Source: Lingula anatina
Taxonomy: Eukaryota; Brachiopoda; Lingulata; Lingulida; Lingulidae
Length of the DNA: 64,000 nucleotides
Assembly (NCBI RefSeq): GCF_001039355.2
Contig: NW_019774480.1
Span: 406,311-470,310, forward strand
Direction: 5' to 3'
How positions within the stretch are numbered: the first letter of the stretch is position 1; each line of letters starts with the position of its first letter. The notes beneath the pieces were generated by a model. That model was not told where the DNA came from. It did no database searches and saw only the letters and a program-made list of their open reading frames with translations. Made by a program: the position numbers and the translations under genes. Below, in pieces: positions 12,746-24,057 of this stretch.

Positions 12746-15700
12746 TCACCTCACTGCCTATGTTCTCCATCCTGCCTCTGATCTCACTTTATGCACTATA
12801 CAGTGGAAATTGGTCTATGGACGTCCTCTGATTTCTTCCCTTCAATGTTTATATATATCTATGATCTGTGATTTCTGTGTTCCAGGTTGACACTGTCAAG
12901 AGGCTGTGCATTAAAAAACTACCCAGTATATTAGCTATCCAGCTCAAACGGTTTGACTATGACTGGGAGAGGGAATGTGCAATCAAGTTTAACGATTACT
13001 TTGAGTTCCCAAGGGAGTTTGACATGGATCCCTTCACAGTACTAGGGCTGGCAAAAATAGAAGGTAAGCACTGGCAAGGTCTATGTGAAAATACAAATTT
13101 TATGATAAATCACCTGTAAACATAGACGTAAAGAAATAAATATTTATTTCTGACCTGCACAGAATCAGGAAGAGCTTGGGGTTTCTTGCAGTGCAGGTCC
13201 CGGACTTTCAGTATCTCCAAAGTTTTCCCCATGAAGAGTGATATAGTGTTAGCAGCTTGATAAATATATCGCATTTCATTGGTGATTGTACAGAATAGCT
13301 GAAAGTTGGTACAAATTACAAGTTGAAATTATTTTCAGACCTTGTATCTTCCATTTCCAATAACCATTTACCTCATTGCTTATAACTGACTTATACGGAC
13401 CTATTTCAGGTGAAATGATAGAGGAGGACATCACAGACCTGACCAAGACACAGTGTACAAAGTACAGACTGATTGGGGTGGTGGTCCACAGTGGACAGGC
13501 CAGTGGTGGTCACTATTACTCATATATATTACACAGGTGAGTGGTCACTATACAAAGTACAGACTGATTGGGGTGGTGGTCCACAGTGGACAGGCCAGTG
13601 GTGGTCACTATTACTCATATATATTACACAGGTGAGAGGTCGCTATGTGAGGTGGAATTATAGATAATGTGATATGTTTAGTTTTCAAATGAACAGAAAT
13701 TACATCTGCTACAGCTAGACTAGTTCAGTCTGGCTAGTAACTTAGAATAATCCCTATTAGGCCGATAGCAAAACTTTATCATTTATTGAAGATTAATCAA
13801 TACTTGTCTCCTAACCTAAAGTTTGATGAAGATTTTCCTACAATTTTGGTAGACGGAGAAATAACTTTCCCACCAAATATACCCTAAAAGGTACATAAAA
13901 AGTTTGCAGCCTTGAACAGTACTCATACTCATAAACTCGTAACTACAGTGATATCTTCTATTACTCATTAATCACTGTGGTACATTGCTATCTATAGGGC
14001 TGGCTCAGAGCAGGCTAAATGGTACAAGTTTGATGATGGAGAGGTGACAGAGTGCAAGATGGAGGATGATGAGGAAATGAAGAACCAGTGTTTTGGTGGG
14101 GAATATCTGGGTGAAGTGTTTGACCACATGTTGAAGAGGTAAGTAAAAACTATATGGAGAATCAAGGAGTGGTGTAAAATGCCAAATGGAACAAGGAGAT
14201 ATCTTTTTTTTTTTTTTTTTTTTTTGTACATGAGAAGAACCTGTGATAAATATAAAAATAATAATTGCTGATTTTGTTAAGAGGGAAATAGGTTTGTATG
14301 CATTCCTAGTTTTCAGTCTGTTTGAAAATAAGATTTGATGAAGTTTAGTAAAACCTGATAGTGATGGTTTAGAGGTTGAACAGTTCAAGATTGCATCTCA
14401 GCTTTTAGTTTTGTACCTGCCCAATGATTCCTGCTGATATCATGGTATCAATAAGTACTATATATCTAACCCATTCTTGACTCTCAATTCCAGAATGTCA
14501 TATAGGAGACAGAAGAGATGGTGGAATGCCTACATATTGATATATGAGAGGATGGACATATCATATACCTCCCACACTGACTTTGACATGAGCAAGAGCA
14601 TGCAGGATTTAACCATAGGTGAGCTGATGGAAATACTGATTATAAAAATGTACAGTTTTATATGTTATTGAAGTGTTTTATTAATGAAATTTTTTTTCTG
14701 GTTCATTTTACAACTGCCATTTTACAAATATATGATTTTCAGTTCAGGAGATAGGGTATTTATCACAACTTTTTGTCTAATGATGCTTGAGAGTCTGTGC
14801 TAAAAAAATAAATAAAAAAAAGAACTTCTCAAATAGCAGTCATCTTTATTTATGTGTTATATATTTGCAGAAAACAAGACCAACCAAGTGACCATGCCTA
14901 CTGCAATAGAGCGGTGTGTAAGGAAACAGAATATCCAGTTCATGCACAACAAGAACCAGTTCTGTGTAGAGTATTTCCAGTTCATGAAGAAACTGCTCAC
15001 CTGTAACCACCTGTACCTAGCCCTGCCACCAGGGATGGAGAAACTGGTGAGTGGCTTCTCTAATGTTTTTAGTTAAACCATATAGAATTCAAAAATACTA
15101 CTGCAAAATAATGATTTTTTTTTCCAGATAATGCTACTGCAAAATAATAATAACATTTTCCAATTTTTTCTAAGCAATTATTTGTTAAGGGAAGTTATTT
15201 TACTCAAGTAAGCATAGTGAAAAATAAAGATTTGAATGAATGTTTTTCATTCTTTGTTTATTGTCTGGTTAACAATTTCAAGAGAAACTCAGTTTTTATC
15301 AGTGTTTGTTCCTATTTTAGTCTCCAGAAGCAGAAGAGTTAGCCATGATAAGCATCCAGGTAGCCTCCAAGTTCCTGTTCAGTGTGGGCCTGCACACTAA
15401 GAAAACACTGAGGTAAAGATGATTCTCTTATAGTGCTTTAAGAATGTCTGTTTTCTGTACATGTGCGTAGTGAAAAGTCCCACAGGAATGTTGTATTGAT
15501 ATGTCAGGTATGAGAAAGTGTTTGATATTTAGATTCACTTTGTGAAATGAATTTTTTTCATTGATTGATAAGTATTATAAAAGAGCAATGAGGGTACCGC
15601 TGAGATGTTATGATCTTTTTGAAAAAGATGAAAAATAAAATGAAATTAATAAATTAGTATCAAACATTTTGACCTTGGTGGAATTTAAGTACTTGCCATA

Positions 15701-18700
15701 GAGCTGTTTCTTTAAGATATGCCTCTGTCTAAAATTTTTTTTTTTTTTTTTAATTTTCCAGGGGTCCAGCCACAGAGTGGTATGATGCACTCAGTATACA
15801 TCTCCGCCATAGCAAGAATGTGCGCAGCTGGTTTGCCCACAATGTACTCTTTGCACACCCGTCAAGATTTGCTGAATATCTCCTAGAATGCCCTAGCTCA
15901 GAGGTAAGGGGAAATAGCATGATTTATCTATCATGCATCTGTTGTGTACAAATTTTCTTTACTTTAAACACTCTAGTTCAGAAGAAAAAGAAAATAAATA
16001 CAAAGTGGATGAGAATTTTGATGCCATTTTTTACTCTCTTGAGTAATAAACCATTTGATGTGTAAATTATAGAAAAAATTAATATGGGATTTTTTAAATG
16101 AAAAATTGAATGAATAATTTAAAAAGGTTAAACGGTTACTACTCATGTATTAAATTTATTCTAACATAATTTTCTGTTCTATAGGTTCGTAATGCATTTG
16201 TGAAGATTTTAGTGTTTGTGTCCCACTTCTCTCTACAAGATGGCTCCACTCCACCTCCACTCATACAGGGACTGTACGGTGAGTTAAGGAAAATCAATTT
16301 GTCATGGGATTGTACTGAAATGCCCATTTAATGAATGTTGTAGAATGATGACCTCTTTATGCACAACAAGGCAACCTTGAGAGTCAGTGTTTGCATCTTT
16401 TTATGTCAGATAATCTGATTTACTGCCAATAGTTTCTGAACAATTGTTCAAGTCACATTTACATAATGATATAAGGATCTTATTATTTCAGACTCCCAGT
16501 TGTTTGATATTTTGTGTTAGGGTATTGGGATTCAAAAGAATTAACTTTTAAACTATCCTCTCTGTGCTCTGAAATTTTAAAATGCTGATGGCATAACAAG
16601 AAGTATCCCCCACATGATTTTACCTTACTTTCACTTTCTATTTCAGCTGCTGGCCAGCCTGCTGACCCCGGGTCAACCTTGAGTGACCACATTCTGGTGG
16701 CCGTTCTGAACCTACTGAAGAAGGAAGTCTCTGAACACGGCAGGCATCTCACACAATATTTCCATCTGTTCTTGATGTATGCCAGTCTAGGAGTTCAGGA
16801 GGTATGTGTATGGAAGTGCTGGGGTGCCCAAGAACCTTCTTTATGAAAATAGGCAGAGATCAAAATATTTCATGTTGATATCTGACTTGCTCTTCCTTTT
16901 CAGGCATGCACATGGGCGCGCGCGCGCACACACAACATTAATTATAAATTTCAATAATAGTGATGTATCTCCACCTTCATTTCAGAAACACCAACTGTTG
17001 AAGCTGAACGTTCCAGCCACATTCATCCAGGTGGCGCTAGATGAGGGCCCAGGTCCGCCTATCAAGTACCAGTATGCAGAACTGGGCAAACTGTACGCCG
17101 TTGTCTCACAACTGGTCCGCTGCTGTGATGTGTCAAGCAAGAGTCAGTCTTCAAATAGTGTAAGTATCAGCTATAGAGGTAGATATAGTTGTCTTCGTTG
17201 ATGTAATTTATTAATCAGAGAGTATTGCAGACTGATAGTTTTCTCTGGATTCTTCGTAATAATTTGTCTAACAATTTTCATCTGTCTGCAAAAAATTTAT
17301 GTTCTTAATGTTTGAATTATATTTTTTAATGATTTGTATTATGATAAGTACCAGTTTTGTTGCAGTAGATACAGTTTCAATTTCCTAATGCCATGCTTGG
17401 AAGTAGGAAACGAGTATCCCGATGGTTAATTTTATGGCTGATTCTCCTGAGTGATTTCTGTATTCTAGGATCAGCAGCCTATGCCCAATCCTCATGGCGA
17501 CCCCTCTCCTCTCATGCCTGTACAGCCATTAGTTTCAGACCTACTGTTTGGTAGAACTAGGTGAGTATGTGGGCACATACTGTAGGAGGTTAATCACAGG
17601 TTTGCTTGGGGAAAATTATCTGGCACCAAAATGTCATTTACATACACATGGCAACCATATTGAATATGTTAAGTGTGAGGATCACTAAATCGTTGTCACT
17701 TCAACTGCATTATAGTGAATTTCATACTAAAACAAACTTTTAAGTCTTTGTGTTCCTTTCGAAATCTGATGTTGATCTGGAATTTTGTTTTTTCAGTTAT
17801 GTCAAAAAATTAATAGAAGACTGCAACAGTTCTGAAGAAACAACAAAACTATTGAGGGTAAGATGAGGTTCAAGAGTCAGTCTCATTTTTTAATAGAAAA
17901 AAACCTCTTGGTTTATTATTGCATAATAATAATAATAACAATTTGAAAGAATGCCCATCCAGTCTTATAATAGTGAGACCTAAAGTAGACTGGATGGTTG
18001 TCTGCTTTGATGCCTTCCTTTAACCAATAATGTATTACCAAGTGACATTTTGTGATGGTTTATGTCTGGTAAATTGAAGACTTGTGTGTTTTTCTGTTTC
18101 AGTTCTGCTGCTGGGAGAACCCTCACTTCTCCTCCACTGTACTCAGTGAGTTGCTGTGGCAGGTAGGTACTAAAACAATGGGATTAAAGATGACAGGGTA
18201 GTTGTAAACAGTTGATGACAGTACATTTCCTTCGTAACCCATCTTATGAAAACCTTTTTGGAATTTCTGATTTTGCTTTTGTCAGTTTGCGGAATTTTCA
18301 TATGAAAGTGTTTCGGCTAAAATTCATAGCTGTTTTACCTGTTGGTGTGTATTGACATGTAGCTTTCTAATTTTATTTCATGCAATGTCTTGTGTATAGT
18401 ATAATATATCATACATTAATGTCTATGAAAGACCATATGAATGTTAACTCCAGGTGGCCTATGCGTACACCTATGAACTGAGGCCGTATCTAGACCTGTT
18501 ACTACAGATGTTGTTACTAGAAGACTCCTGGCAGAATCACAGGATACACAATGCACTCAAAGGTAGGCAGAAAATTTACAGTGACCGTTCAAAGGTTAAT
18601 GACTATTTTATATTAGATAGAGGTTGGAAATGGGCTGAAATTGTAAATCTGTGTAATATGTAATCAGAAAATGTAGTCAATTTAAGAGCTTGCAGCTGAC

Positions 18701-21257
18701 CTGAAAACTTAAACCCACATATTATCAAGAAGAAAAGCCTACTTTGTTGCCAGTCGGATTTGTGTAGCTTGTCTCTCATTTTGTAAATGATTTGAAACAA
18801 TAAATTTATATTCCTGTTTCTTATTTCAGGAATTCCAGATGACAGAGATGGCTTATTTGACACAATACAACGCTCAAAGAATCACTACCAAAAGAGGGCA
18901 TATCAGTGCATTAAGATGATGGTGTCTCTATTTATTAAGTAAGTCTGTGCTTTCATTTCCATGTAGTTGCAATTTTGTTAACTAGTCAGAACATTATTAA
19001 GATAATTCACACTTCTTCACTCTTAATTCAAAAGAATAATAAGTTCAAAGCTTTGTTGAAATGACTATATGGACTGAAATTAACCTCTGAATGTGATATC
19101 ACATAAGTACTGCCCCTGTATTATAGTTACAGTCATTATTCATGAAGTAAATTAAAATGAAACAAAATAAAGCAGATGAATTTCACAGCTCTTATTGGTT
19201 TTCTTCACCTACAGTTGTCCAGCAGCAGTGACCATGCTCCAGAACAATGGAGAAATCAAGAGGAAGTGGTCGTGGGCCGTGGAGTGGTTGAATGACGAGC
19301 TGGAGAGGGTAAGTCAAACAGGATTGTACGTCTGTGTAGAATTGTGTAGAAATAGGCGTTTTCTATAGAGAAAATGACAGTTTTGTGGGTGAAAGTTTTC
19401 AGGATTATGCCCGATTTCAGGATTTTCCATCTTCAATATATGTAATTGCACTTTTTCTTATGGTCTAAAAGCGATAAGAAATTGCAAGCTACATATTCAA
19501 CATTTTCAGTTTTTACCACTTTCACCCAAGCAGTTTACTTCATAAGGTAGTAAATTGGATTTAAAAAAAGAATATGTGTGGTTATATTTGCCCTGTGTAT
19601 TATTTCCAGAGGCCATATGCTGGCAACACCCAGTACACATACAACAATTGGTCGCCACCAGCACAGTCCAATGAGACATCTAATGGGTAAGGACCTGGAC
19701 ACTTCATAGCAACATCTGTCTTTTAGGCTGTGAACTCATAGCTTACCAAATGATAAATTTTGGGGAGTAATTGGGGTAGTAAAAAATGAAAAAAGTCTGA
19801 AGTTAAAGTAAATCTTGAGCTGCATTCAATTACAATGTTTATAAAATGCTAACTTGTTCATTCTGTTTTTCATGTTCGCTTAGAGTGGAATGCATTGTAT
19901 CTGTAGCTTCTTTTAAGTCTATAAAGTTTCACAATCTGTAACCAAAGTAATTCTTTTATCATTTGATGTTATTTAAGATGCCTTGTTCTATGACTGTAGG
20001 TATTTCCTAGAGCGTTCTCACAGTGCCAGGGTAACACTTGCCAAAGCCTTCGAGTTATGTCCAGAAGAGGTAAGTCCATGATGAAAATAGGTTACATACA
20101 ATTTTCTTAATCTTCATTTTACTTTGTTCTCTGAATTTATTTATTCAGTTTACTATTATTGTTATGTCCAGAATAGGTAAGTCTCTAATTACAAGGGTTG
20201 ACATGAATTACATATTCATTCATCATTCAAACTAGTACTTTATTTGTTAATTTTCACAATGTTTTTGGAATTAGAGATGTTGTTATTTATACTAAGATCT
20301 CTTAATTTTTTAATCATTTAGGAGGGTGAAGAAGCTGAGAAAGACGGATCTCAGTCACAGCGCTCTGATGACACTTCCTTGAATCCTGGCCATTCTAAGG
20401 TAGTGTGATGGTGCTACTGAGAGCGCATTCAGAACAGCAAACTAACAGGTCCTCGGATTGAATATGGCGACCTTCTTTTAATATTGCTGCTTAATTCCCG
20501 ATTAGACACTGAATAGATTCCCCATGGGGATTACGTAACAAGCATTCAAGTGGGTCGGCCATATTTGATTTGCAGATCTGTTACTCCACTGTCCTGAATG
20601 TACTCTGAGGCTCAGTAAAACCTCTAAAATGTATTATGAATTTAGTCCAGGCTGAATTAGATGGAATTGTAATATGGTCATAATGTGTAGCCACAGCACC
20701 CACTTTGTTCATGAACAAACACAATATTTTAACAGTAGACATGGACAGAGATAAAGTGACAATTGCAGGTAGGTAAATCGTTTGAGTTTTCAACAAAGGA
20801 AGTTTAGTGCTTTTTCTCACTTGTTTTCCCACAATAAAAAAGTAATAATAAATCATAAGAAGATAACTCAAGATAAAAATAAATCTAAAGAAGAAATAAA
20901 AGTAGGAACAAAAATCCTAACCCAGTTAAATGTCCATTCCAGGAAGCGGAGGAGTCTGACCTGGGAGACGACAGGGACAGAGAGAGCCCTCCACAGGACA
21001 ACCTCCCCTCCACCTCGCAGTCCTCCTCCACACAGGGCAAGTCTCAAAAACCAGACCCCGGTCAGTCCTCAGACACTTTCTCCACCAGCACCACCAGCAG
21101 CACGAGCCAGGTCCCCAACAATCAGAGTGGGAGCCCCAGCGGTCAGCAGGCACCGGTCATTAACAATCAGTTAAACAATCAGTTACATCAGGAGAAAGTG
21201 ACCACCACGGAGAAGTCACAAGAGCATTCGGAGGAGGAGGAGACAGTCAAGGAATGA
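198..21257 (+). CDS. USP9X: USP9X / fat facets-type deubiquitinase, 5'-partial, 48 exons
   Basis: Spliced exons give about 2246 residues ending at TGA 21255-21257. They align end to end with my knowledge of human USP9X (about 2550-2570 aa), so roughly 300 N-terminal residues lie upstream. The family removes ubiquitin from many substrates in the cytosol and regulates endocytosis, polarity, TGF-beta/SMAD and survival signalling. The order is N-terminal helical repeats, ubiquitin-like domain, further helical repeats, a C19 peptidase domain with Cys and His boxes, a C-terminal helical region and an acidic/Ser-rich tail. I saw no frameshift or internal stop, and exon phases agree at every junction I checked. 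Exon coordinates are given in the sub-entries. USP9Y-like names also fit, but USP24 and USP34 do not. The next gene starts about 1.5 kb past the poly(A) signal on the same strand. Confidence 0.96.
422..622. mobile_element. MITE with perfect 45 bp inverted repeats
   Basis: Bases 422-466 and 578-622 are exact reverse complements, starting ACTTGGGGTCTTAGGCCCCA. A 111 bp unique centre separates them. The centre (TAGACACTGAATAGAT and following) recurs in degraded form near 20500. There is no coding capacity. The element lies inside USP9X intron 1. Confidence 0.8.
668..805 (+). repeat. 138 bp dispersed repeat, copy 1
   Basis: It begins ACTGATGACGTTCCCTGTGC and is about 93-95% identical to 1560-1697 in the same orientation. 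It lies in USP9X intron 1. The end (GGCTGGATTTGCGGGTTC) resembles a transposon terminus, but no inverted partner was seen. Confidence 0.8.
1560..1697 (+). repeat. 138 bp dispersed repeat, copy 2
   Basis: Direct repeat of 668-805, located in USP9X intron 3. Differences are scattered substitutions, so it is not a perfect assembly duplicate. Confidence 0.8.
4818..5883 (+). CDS. USP9X: USP9X exons 11-13: ubiquitin-like domain and Ser-rich linker
   Basis: Exons: 4818-4946, 5170-5281, 5746-5883. They encode the ubiquitin-like fold of USP9X ([39 protein letters not shown], then the [19 protein letters not shown] strand-turn) followed by the Ser-rich linker [18 protein letters not shown]. In human USP9X this UBL lies well upstream of the catalytic domain. 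Exon 13 ends GTG with donor GTAAGT at 5884. Its 3' part and donor are tandemly duplicated immediately downstream (5911 to about 6024), as described under repeats. Confidence 0.93.
5911..6024 (+). repeat. Tandem copy of the 3' part of USP9X exon 13 plus donor (period 114 bp)
   Basis: Unit 5797-5910 (exon end, donor and 27 bases of intron) is repeated at 5911-6024 with a few substitutions. The copy keeps an open frame in the native phase from a possible acceptor TTAG at 5901-5904 to donor GTAGGT at 5998. That would give a 31-codon alternative exon, 5905-5997. Splicing to both exons is unlikely because only 21 bases would separate them. Confidence 0.85.
6395..10444 (+). CDS. USP9X: USP9X exons 14-23: middle helical region before the catalytic domain
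   Basis: Exons: 6395-6646, 7038-7192, 7495-7729, 8000-8125, 8450-8613, 8937-9045, 9191-9246, 9509-9602, 9768-9914, 10234-10444. Recognisable segments include [62 protein letters not shown]-type residues (here [16 protein letters not shown]), [17 protein letters not shown] and [10 protein letters not shown]. All have close counterparts in human USP9X just upstream of the peptidase domain. The exon 17 donor (8126) runs directly into a GA microsatellite. No catalytic residues are in this segment, which in the family is solenoid. Confidence 0.93.
8126..8152 (+). repeat. GA microsatellite fused to the USP9X exon 17 donor
   Basis: The donor GTGAGAG continues directly as a GA run. The array therefore forms part of the 5' splice site context. 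Confidence 0.85.
10801..14618 (+). CDS. USP9X: USP9X exons 24-32: C19 ubiquitin-specific protease domain
   Basis: Exons: 10801-10922, 11200-11316, 11488-11666, 11953-12126, 12475-12616, 12886-13063, 13410-13536, 13998-14138, 14494-14618. The Cys box is [20 protein letters not shown], with the nucleophile Cys codon at 10896-10898. Palm/finger motifs follow: [26 protein letters not shown] and CEKCNKK (zinc-ribbon CxxC pairs), [20 protein letters not shown]. The His box is [14 protein letters not shown], with the His codon at 13511-13513, then WYKFDDG with the third catalytic-site acidic residues, and [20 protein letters not shown]. All catalytic elements are present, so the enzyme should be active. 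Exon 30 with its donor is tandemly duplicated, and exon 27 has a second donor-like copy. Confidence 0.95.
12164..12181 (+). repeat. Second copy of the USP9X exon 27 donor region
   Basis: ATTGTCCACATAGGTA at 12114-12129 recurs at 12164-12179, 50 bp downstream. The downstream copy reads GGTAAGTT, a stronger donor than the used GTATGT at 12127. The 50 bp between are open, but using the second donor would shift the frame of exon 28. Confidence 0.65.
12295..12420 (+). repeat. Intronic repeat pair, copy 1
   Basis: GTGAAAGTTTTCAGG followed by TGATTTCAGGATT and AGAAATTGCAAGCT recurs at 19388-19510 in the same orientation, with substitutions and small indels. Both copies are in USP9X introns. The family is unknown. 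Confidence 0.6.
12667..12742 (+). repeat. Compound CT/CA microsatellite
   Basis: About 24 CT units followed by about 14 CA units in USP9X intron 28, about 50 bp after the donor. Confidence 0.95.
13456..13645 (+). repeat. 95 bp tandem duplication of the USP9X His-box exon end and its donor
   Basis: Unit 13456-13550 (from TACAAAGTACAGACTGATTG through the donor) repeats at 13551-13645, near identically. The second copy carries another His-box codon (13606-13608) and another donor. Since 95 is not a multiple of 3, and TGA appears in frame at the first donor, only the first copy is compatible with the full protein. Confidence 0.92.
14871..20069 (+). CDS. USP9X: USP9X exons 33-46: C-terminal helical region
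   Basis: Exons: 14871-15046, 15321-15412, 15762-15903, 16185-16278, 16647-16801, 16986-17159, 17469-17560, 17797-17857, 18103-18162, 18454-18562, 18830-18938, 19215-19308, 19610-19686, 20000-20069. The translation matches USP9X strongly: [115 protein letters not shown] and [20 protein letters not shown]. The cluster of small exons with perfect phase is typical of the vertebrate gene. No truncation or odd residue was seen. Confidence 0.93.
19388..19510 (+). repeat. Intronic repeat pair, copy 2
   Basis: Counterpart of 12295-12420, with the same order of conserved blocks. Confidence 0.6.
20322..21257 (+). CDS. USP9X: USP9X exons 47-48: acidic and Ser/Gln-rich C-terminal tail
   Basis: Exons 20322-20399 and 20943-21257, with stop TGA at 21255. 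The tail ([20 protein letters not shown], then [20 protein letters not shown], many Ser/Thr and Asn-Gln, ending SEEEETVKE) is low complexity and not conserved in detail with vertebrates. The vertebrate tail is likewise disordered and acidic/Gln-rich. The intron between the two exons holds a degraded MITE. A different frame of the last exon is open for 130 codons but is only a shadow. Confidence 0.85.
20417..20612. mobile_element. Degraded relative of the 422-622 MITE
   Basis: It contains GCATTCAGAAC near the left end, a centre with TAGACACTGAATAGATTCCC, and CCTGAATGTACTCTGAGG at the right. This matches the order of the 422-622 element with decayed termini. It lies in USP9X intron 47. Confidence 0.5.
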
Positions 21258-23410
21258 GGATTGGTTTGGGTATTGGTTTGAGGATTAGTTTAGGATTGAG
21301 GACTGCTTTGGGTTTGAGGATTGGTTTCATAATGAGGATGAGTGACAGAGAGGATTGCATCAGAAATGAGGATTGTTCAAGAAGGGGTATTGGTTGTGGA
21401 AGGAAAATTGATTCAAAGTTTACAATTGTTCTGGAATCAGGATTGGTTGGGAGAGATCAGGGATTGCTGCTAATGATGAAAGTTTGGGAGAAAAAATGGG
21501 ACTGCTCTACAGTGTAGGAGAAGTCAGGAAATGATGGGTTATCTTCTGAAGGACAGAGGATTGTTTTAAATGTGAAAAAGTGAACCCTCAAGGATAAGAT
21601 GTGAAAGGGATGCTGAAGAAGTACAGTATCTTTGGCAACAGAAATGTGATCAATAATTTGAGAATTTCTGCAAGTACACTGTAAATTTTTTAAGTTTGAG
21701 AAGAAAAAAGTTACTTGATTGTTACAAAAGGAAGAGACTTTTGGTGTATTGGAGATGATATTGGATTATATTAGTGGGCATATGTTACTGCAGTGCAATA
21801 GGTGAGCCAACACCACAATCACACCTACTACATTCTCTGGCACACTGCGCCTGCCTTACTGTAGTGTTACAGAAATGAACTTTATACCTCTATGATGGTG
21901 TTCTGTGAAACAGAACAAATAAACTGCCGCTCTGTTATAAGAGAATATAATAATATCCACTCTTAAGAAGGGTTAAGAAGGACACAAGGACTTTTCAGTG
22001 AATTAAACCCCAGTGGTGGTAAACTTGTGTGGTAGGAGTGGTAGTCCGCTAGGAACTGCAGTTCGTTTTCCATTATTTTGTACAGGGGATATTCATTTCA
22101 AATATGAAGCCCGGTGCTTAAAGCTAAACTTATCCTTCACTAATTGTATGGGATCCAGGACTCCCATTCCCAGGGCTGTCATTCCTGTCACACAGAGTTG
22201 GGGCATCGGATTGAAAAAAGTTTATATACAAATATTGAGGGCAACTTGCAGTTCAGGTTGAAAATAAGAGTTGAACAGGAGTTAAGTACAGTAAGGTTGA
22301 ATGAGATCGGTGTATTTATCATTTGACAGAACATCGCCTGTCGCTGCGAACAGAGCATGGTAGGCGCTTGATAATAATCCAGTGCATGTCCACAATTAGA
22401 TATTTATTAATTAACTTGCTGTGAAAAACGAGCAAGTGCTTGCTGACGTGGCAGTTCTCTGGGATAGAGAGGTGTAGATTTTAGCATACTATAGAATATT
22501 TGTGACTGTTGCTTTTAAAAGCTGTTCCATTGTTGCTCACGTCTTGCTGGAGCTGTTAGTGTTGATTATGTTTAGTAAGCATGACCGGGAAATGGAGATA
22601 TTACATAATTGAGTGTTATGTATACCTACAAGTGTCATGGTCCATTTTTCAATTATTGTGCAGAAATGGACTTTTTTTCTTGTTTATTTTCTTTTTATTG
22701 TGCTGGCTGGTAACATGTGCCAGTGTCTAACTTATTCAGAGAATATCTAGCTCTGTGACTGTTTTGATAGTATTGAATTATCGACGTGAACAATAGGTGT
22801 TTGTGCTCCTTGAGCCAAGGGCTTGCGAGTAGTTTTACAGTACGAAGGGGAACAACTGTGTTCGTGGCAGAGTTTTTTCACACCCGAATGTGTTAGTTGC
22901 AATCCTACAGTCACATCTAACGCAATGTCGGCCTTTGCGTTTATCCAAGAATATCGGCTATTTTCATTCATAACTGTAAATATATCAAAGCCAATAGGAG
23001 ACACTTATATTTCATTATTTAATATGAAGAACGATGCATAGTATGATTGTACAAAGATTGTATAAAAATGGCTTAGTCCTGTACTAAGAAGTGTGATACG
23101 AAGGGAGAGATTGTGTTACTACTGTACAGCCCCCATATCTTTACCATTGCCAGGTTTTTGGCTTCATTGTGTGATAAATGTAATAGTTAGCTGTTTATCT
23201 TATGCCCCTCCCCCCTTGTACAAATCCCCCCTCCCCTTTCAAAGCCATGGGTGTCTAAAGATGCTTTCAAATGTTGAGAAGAGAAAGGACGTGTGATCGT
23301 ATGATGTATTATTATAATTATTAATTATATTAATTAAAATGTTGATATTTTCCACTGTGGCTAATGTATGTGTAATTATAAGTCAAAATAAAATGTTATA
23401 AAGCTCTATC
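21258..23410 (+). other. USP9X: USP9X 3' untranslated region
   Basis: About 2.1 kb of non-coding sequence follows the stop codon and ends at a canonical AATAAA (23387-23392) near 23410. A second AATAAA at 21918-21923 could give a shorter transcript. The first 250 bases contain degenerate direct repeats of GAGGATTGGTTT type. Open frames inside are short and lack splice context. A long, AT-rich 3'UTR fits the family, but the exact cleavage site is inferred. Confidence 0.7.
23387..23392 (+). promoter_or_regulatory. Poly(A) signal AATAAA for USP9X
   Basis: This canonical hexamer lies in an AT-rich stretch about 2.1 kb after the USP9X stop. Downstream sequence changes composition within about 50 bases. 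It is the best candidate for the distal cleavage signal; the proximal alternative is at 21918-21923. Confidence 0.6.
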
Positions 23411-23445
23411 TTATTTTAATATAAATTTATTTCTTTGGGGCGCTC

Positions 23446-23571
23446 ATGATGTCGAGAGATTATAGTAAGTCTGGTGGGAAAGAACGGACTTCTAAAGTAA
23501 ACCCCCTCTCGGATAGCGTAAAAGTGGACCGGTTTAACGTGAGAGTGTCCGCTTCCCATTCATTTGTAAAG
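23446..23571 (+). CDS. Candidate unassigned first exon (42 codons ending at a splice donor)
   Basis: The ORF starts MMSRDYSKSGG and ends SFVK, immediately followed by GTAAGT (23572). It is phase 0, mixed in composition and not repeat-like. It could be the first coding exon of an unrecognised transcript, or an alternative upstream exon of the IP3R-like gene. No partner exon was found before 24969, and I do not recognise the peptide. It may equally be a chance ORF. Confidence 0.22.
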
Positions 23572-24057
23572 GTAAGTTCCACCCTCGATTTTGCCCCTCT
23601 TGGGTCAGACCGTCAGGCTAACCCTAACCATTATAACTAAATGGAGGGCGGACTTTCTGTAACACGGACCCTCAGTTTCGTTACTCGGGTACTTGCAGGG
23701 TATCGAACGTCGCATCAAAGTATGTTTGGAACAGAGTTGGGAATTTATAAAATGAAAGAAAAAGAGGGTAGGCTTGTTGAAAAGCATAATTTGGGGTAAG
23801 TGTGCGGTGCGTTTGCATTAGGGAGCGGGAAATGTATAGAAATGAGGATGGATTGAGGATTTTGTGTAGCGTGTTTCAGTTTATGTTTGTAACTTGTTCG
23901 TTCCTGTTATTCGACATTACCATCATGTATATATATTTACCACCAGAATATATTTAAGGTACGCTCCATGAGATTTACCCACCAAAATGAATTTCCCGGT
24001 AAAAGAAGCAATTTTCTCGTACTCGCAGGTCATTTGTCTACACCTCTTTGCACTTGG

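Noticed and set aside
13453-13667. Two further open frames over the His-box duplication
   Set aside because: They read through the duplicated donor; the first copy in the native frame ends at a donor with an immediate TGA, so read-through proteins are artefacts.
20782-21174. 130-codon open frame over the last USP9X exon
   Set aside because: It runs in a different frame from the exon 48 frame, which continues the protein in phase and ends at TGA 21255; the long frame is a shadow of low-complexity coding sequence.
198-21257. USP24 or USP34 identity
   Set aside because: Long stretches match USP9X, including the UBL and C-terminal blocks, far better than my recollection of other large USPs.
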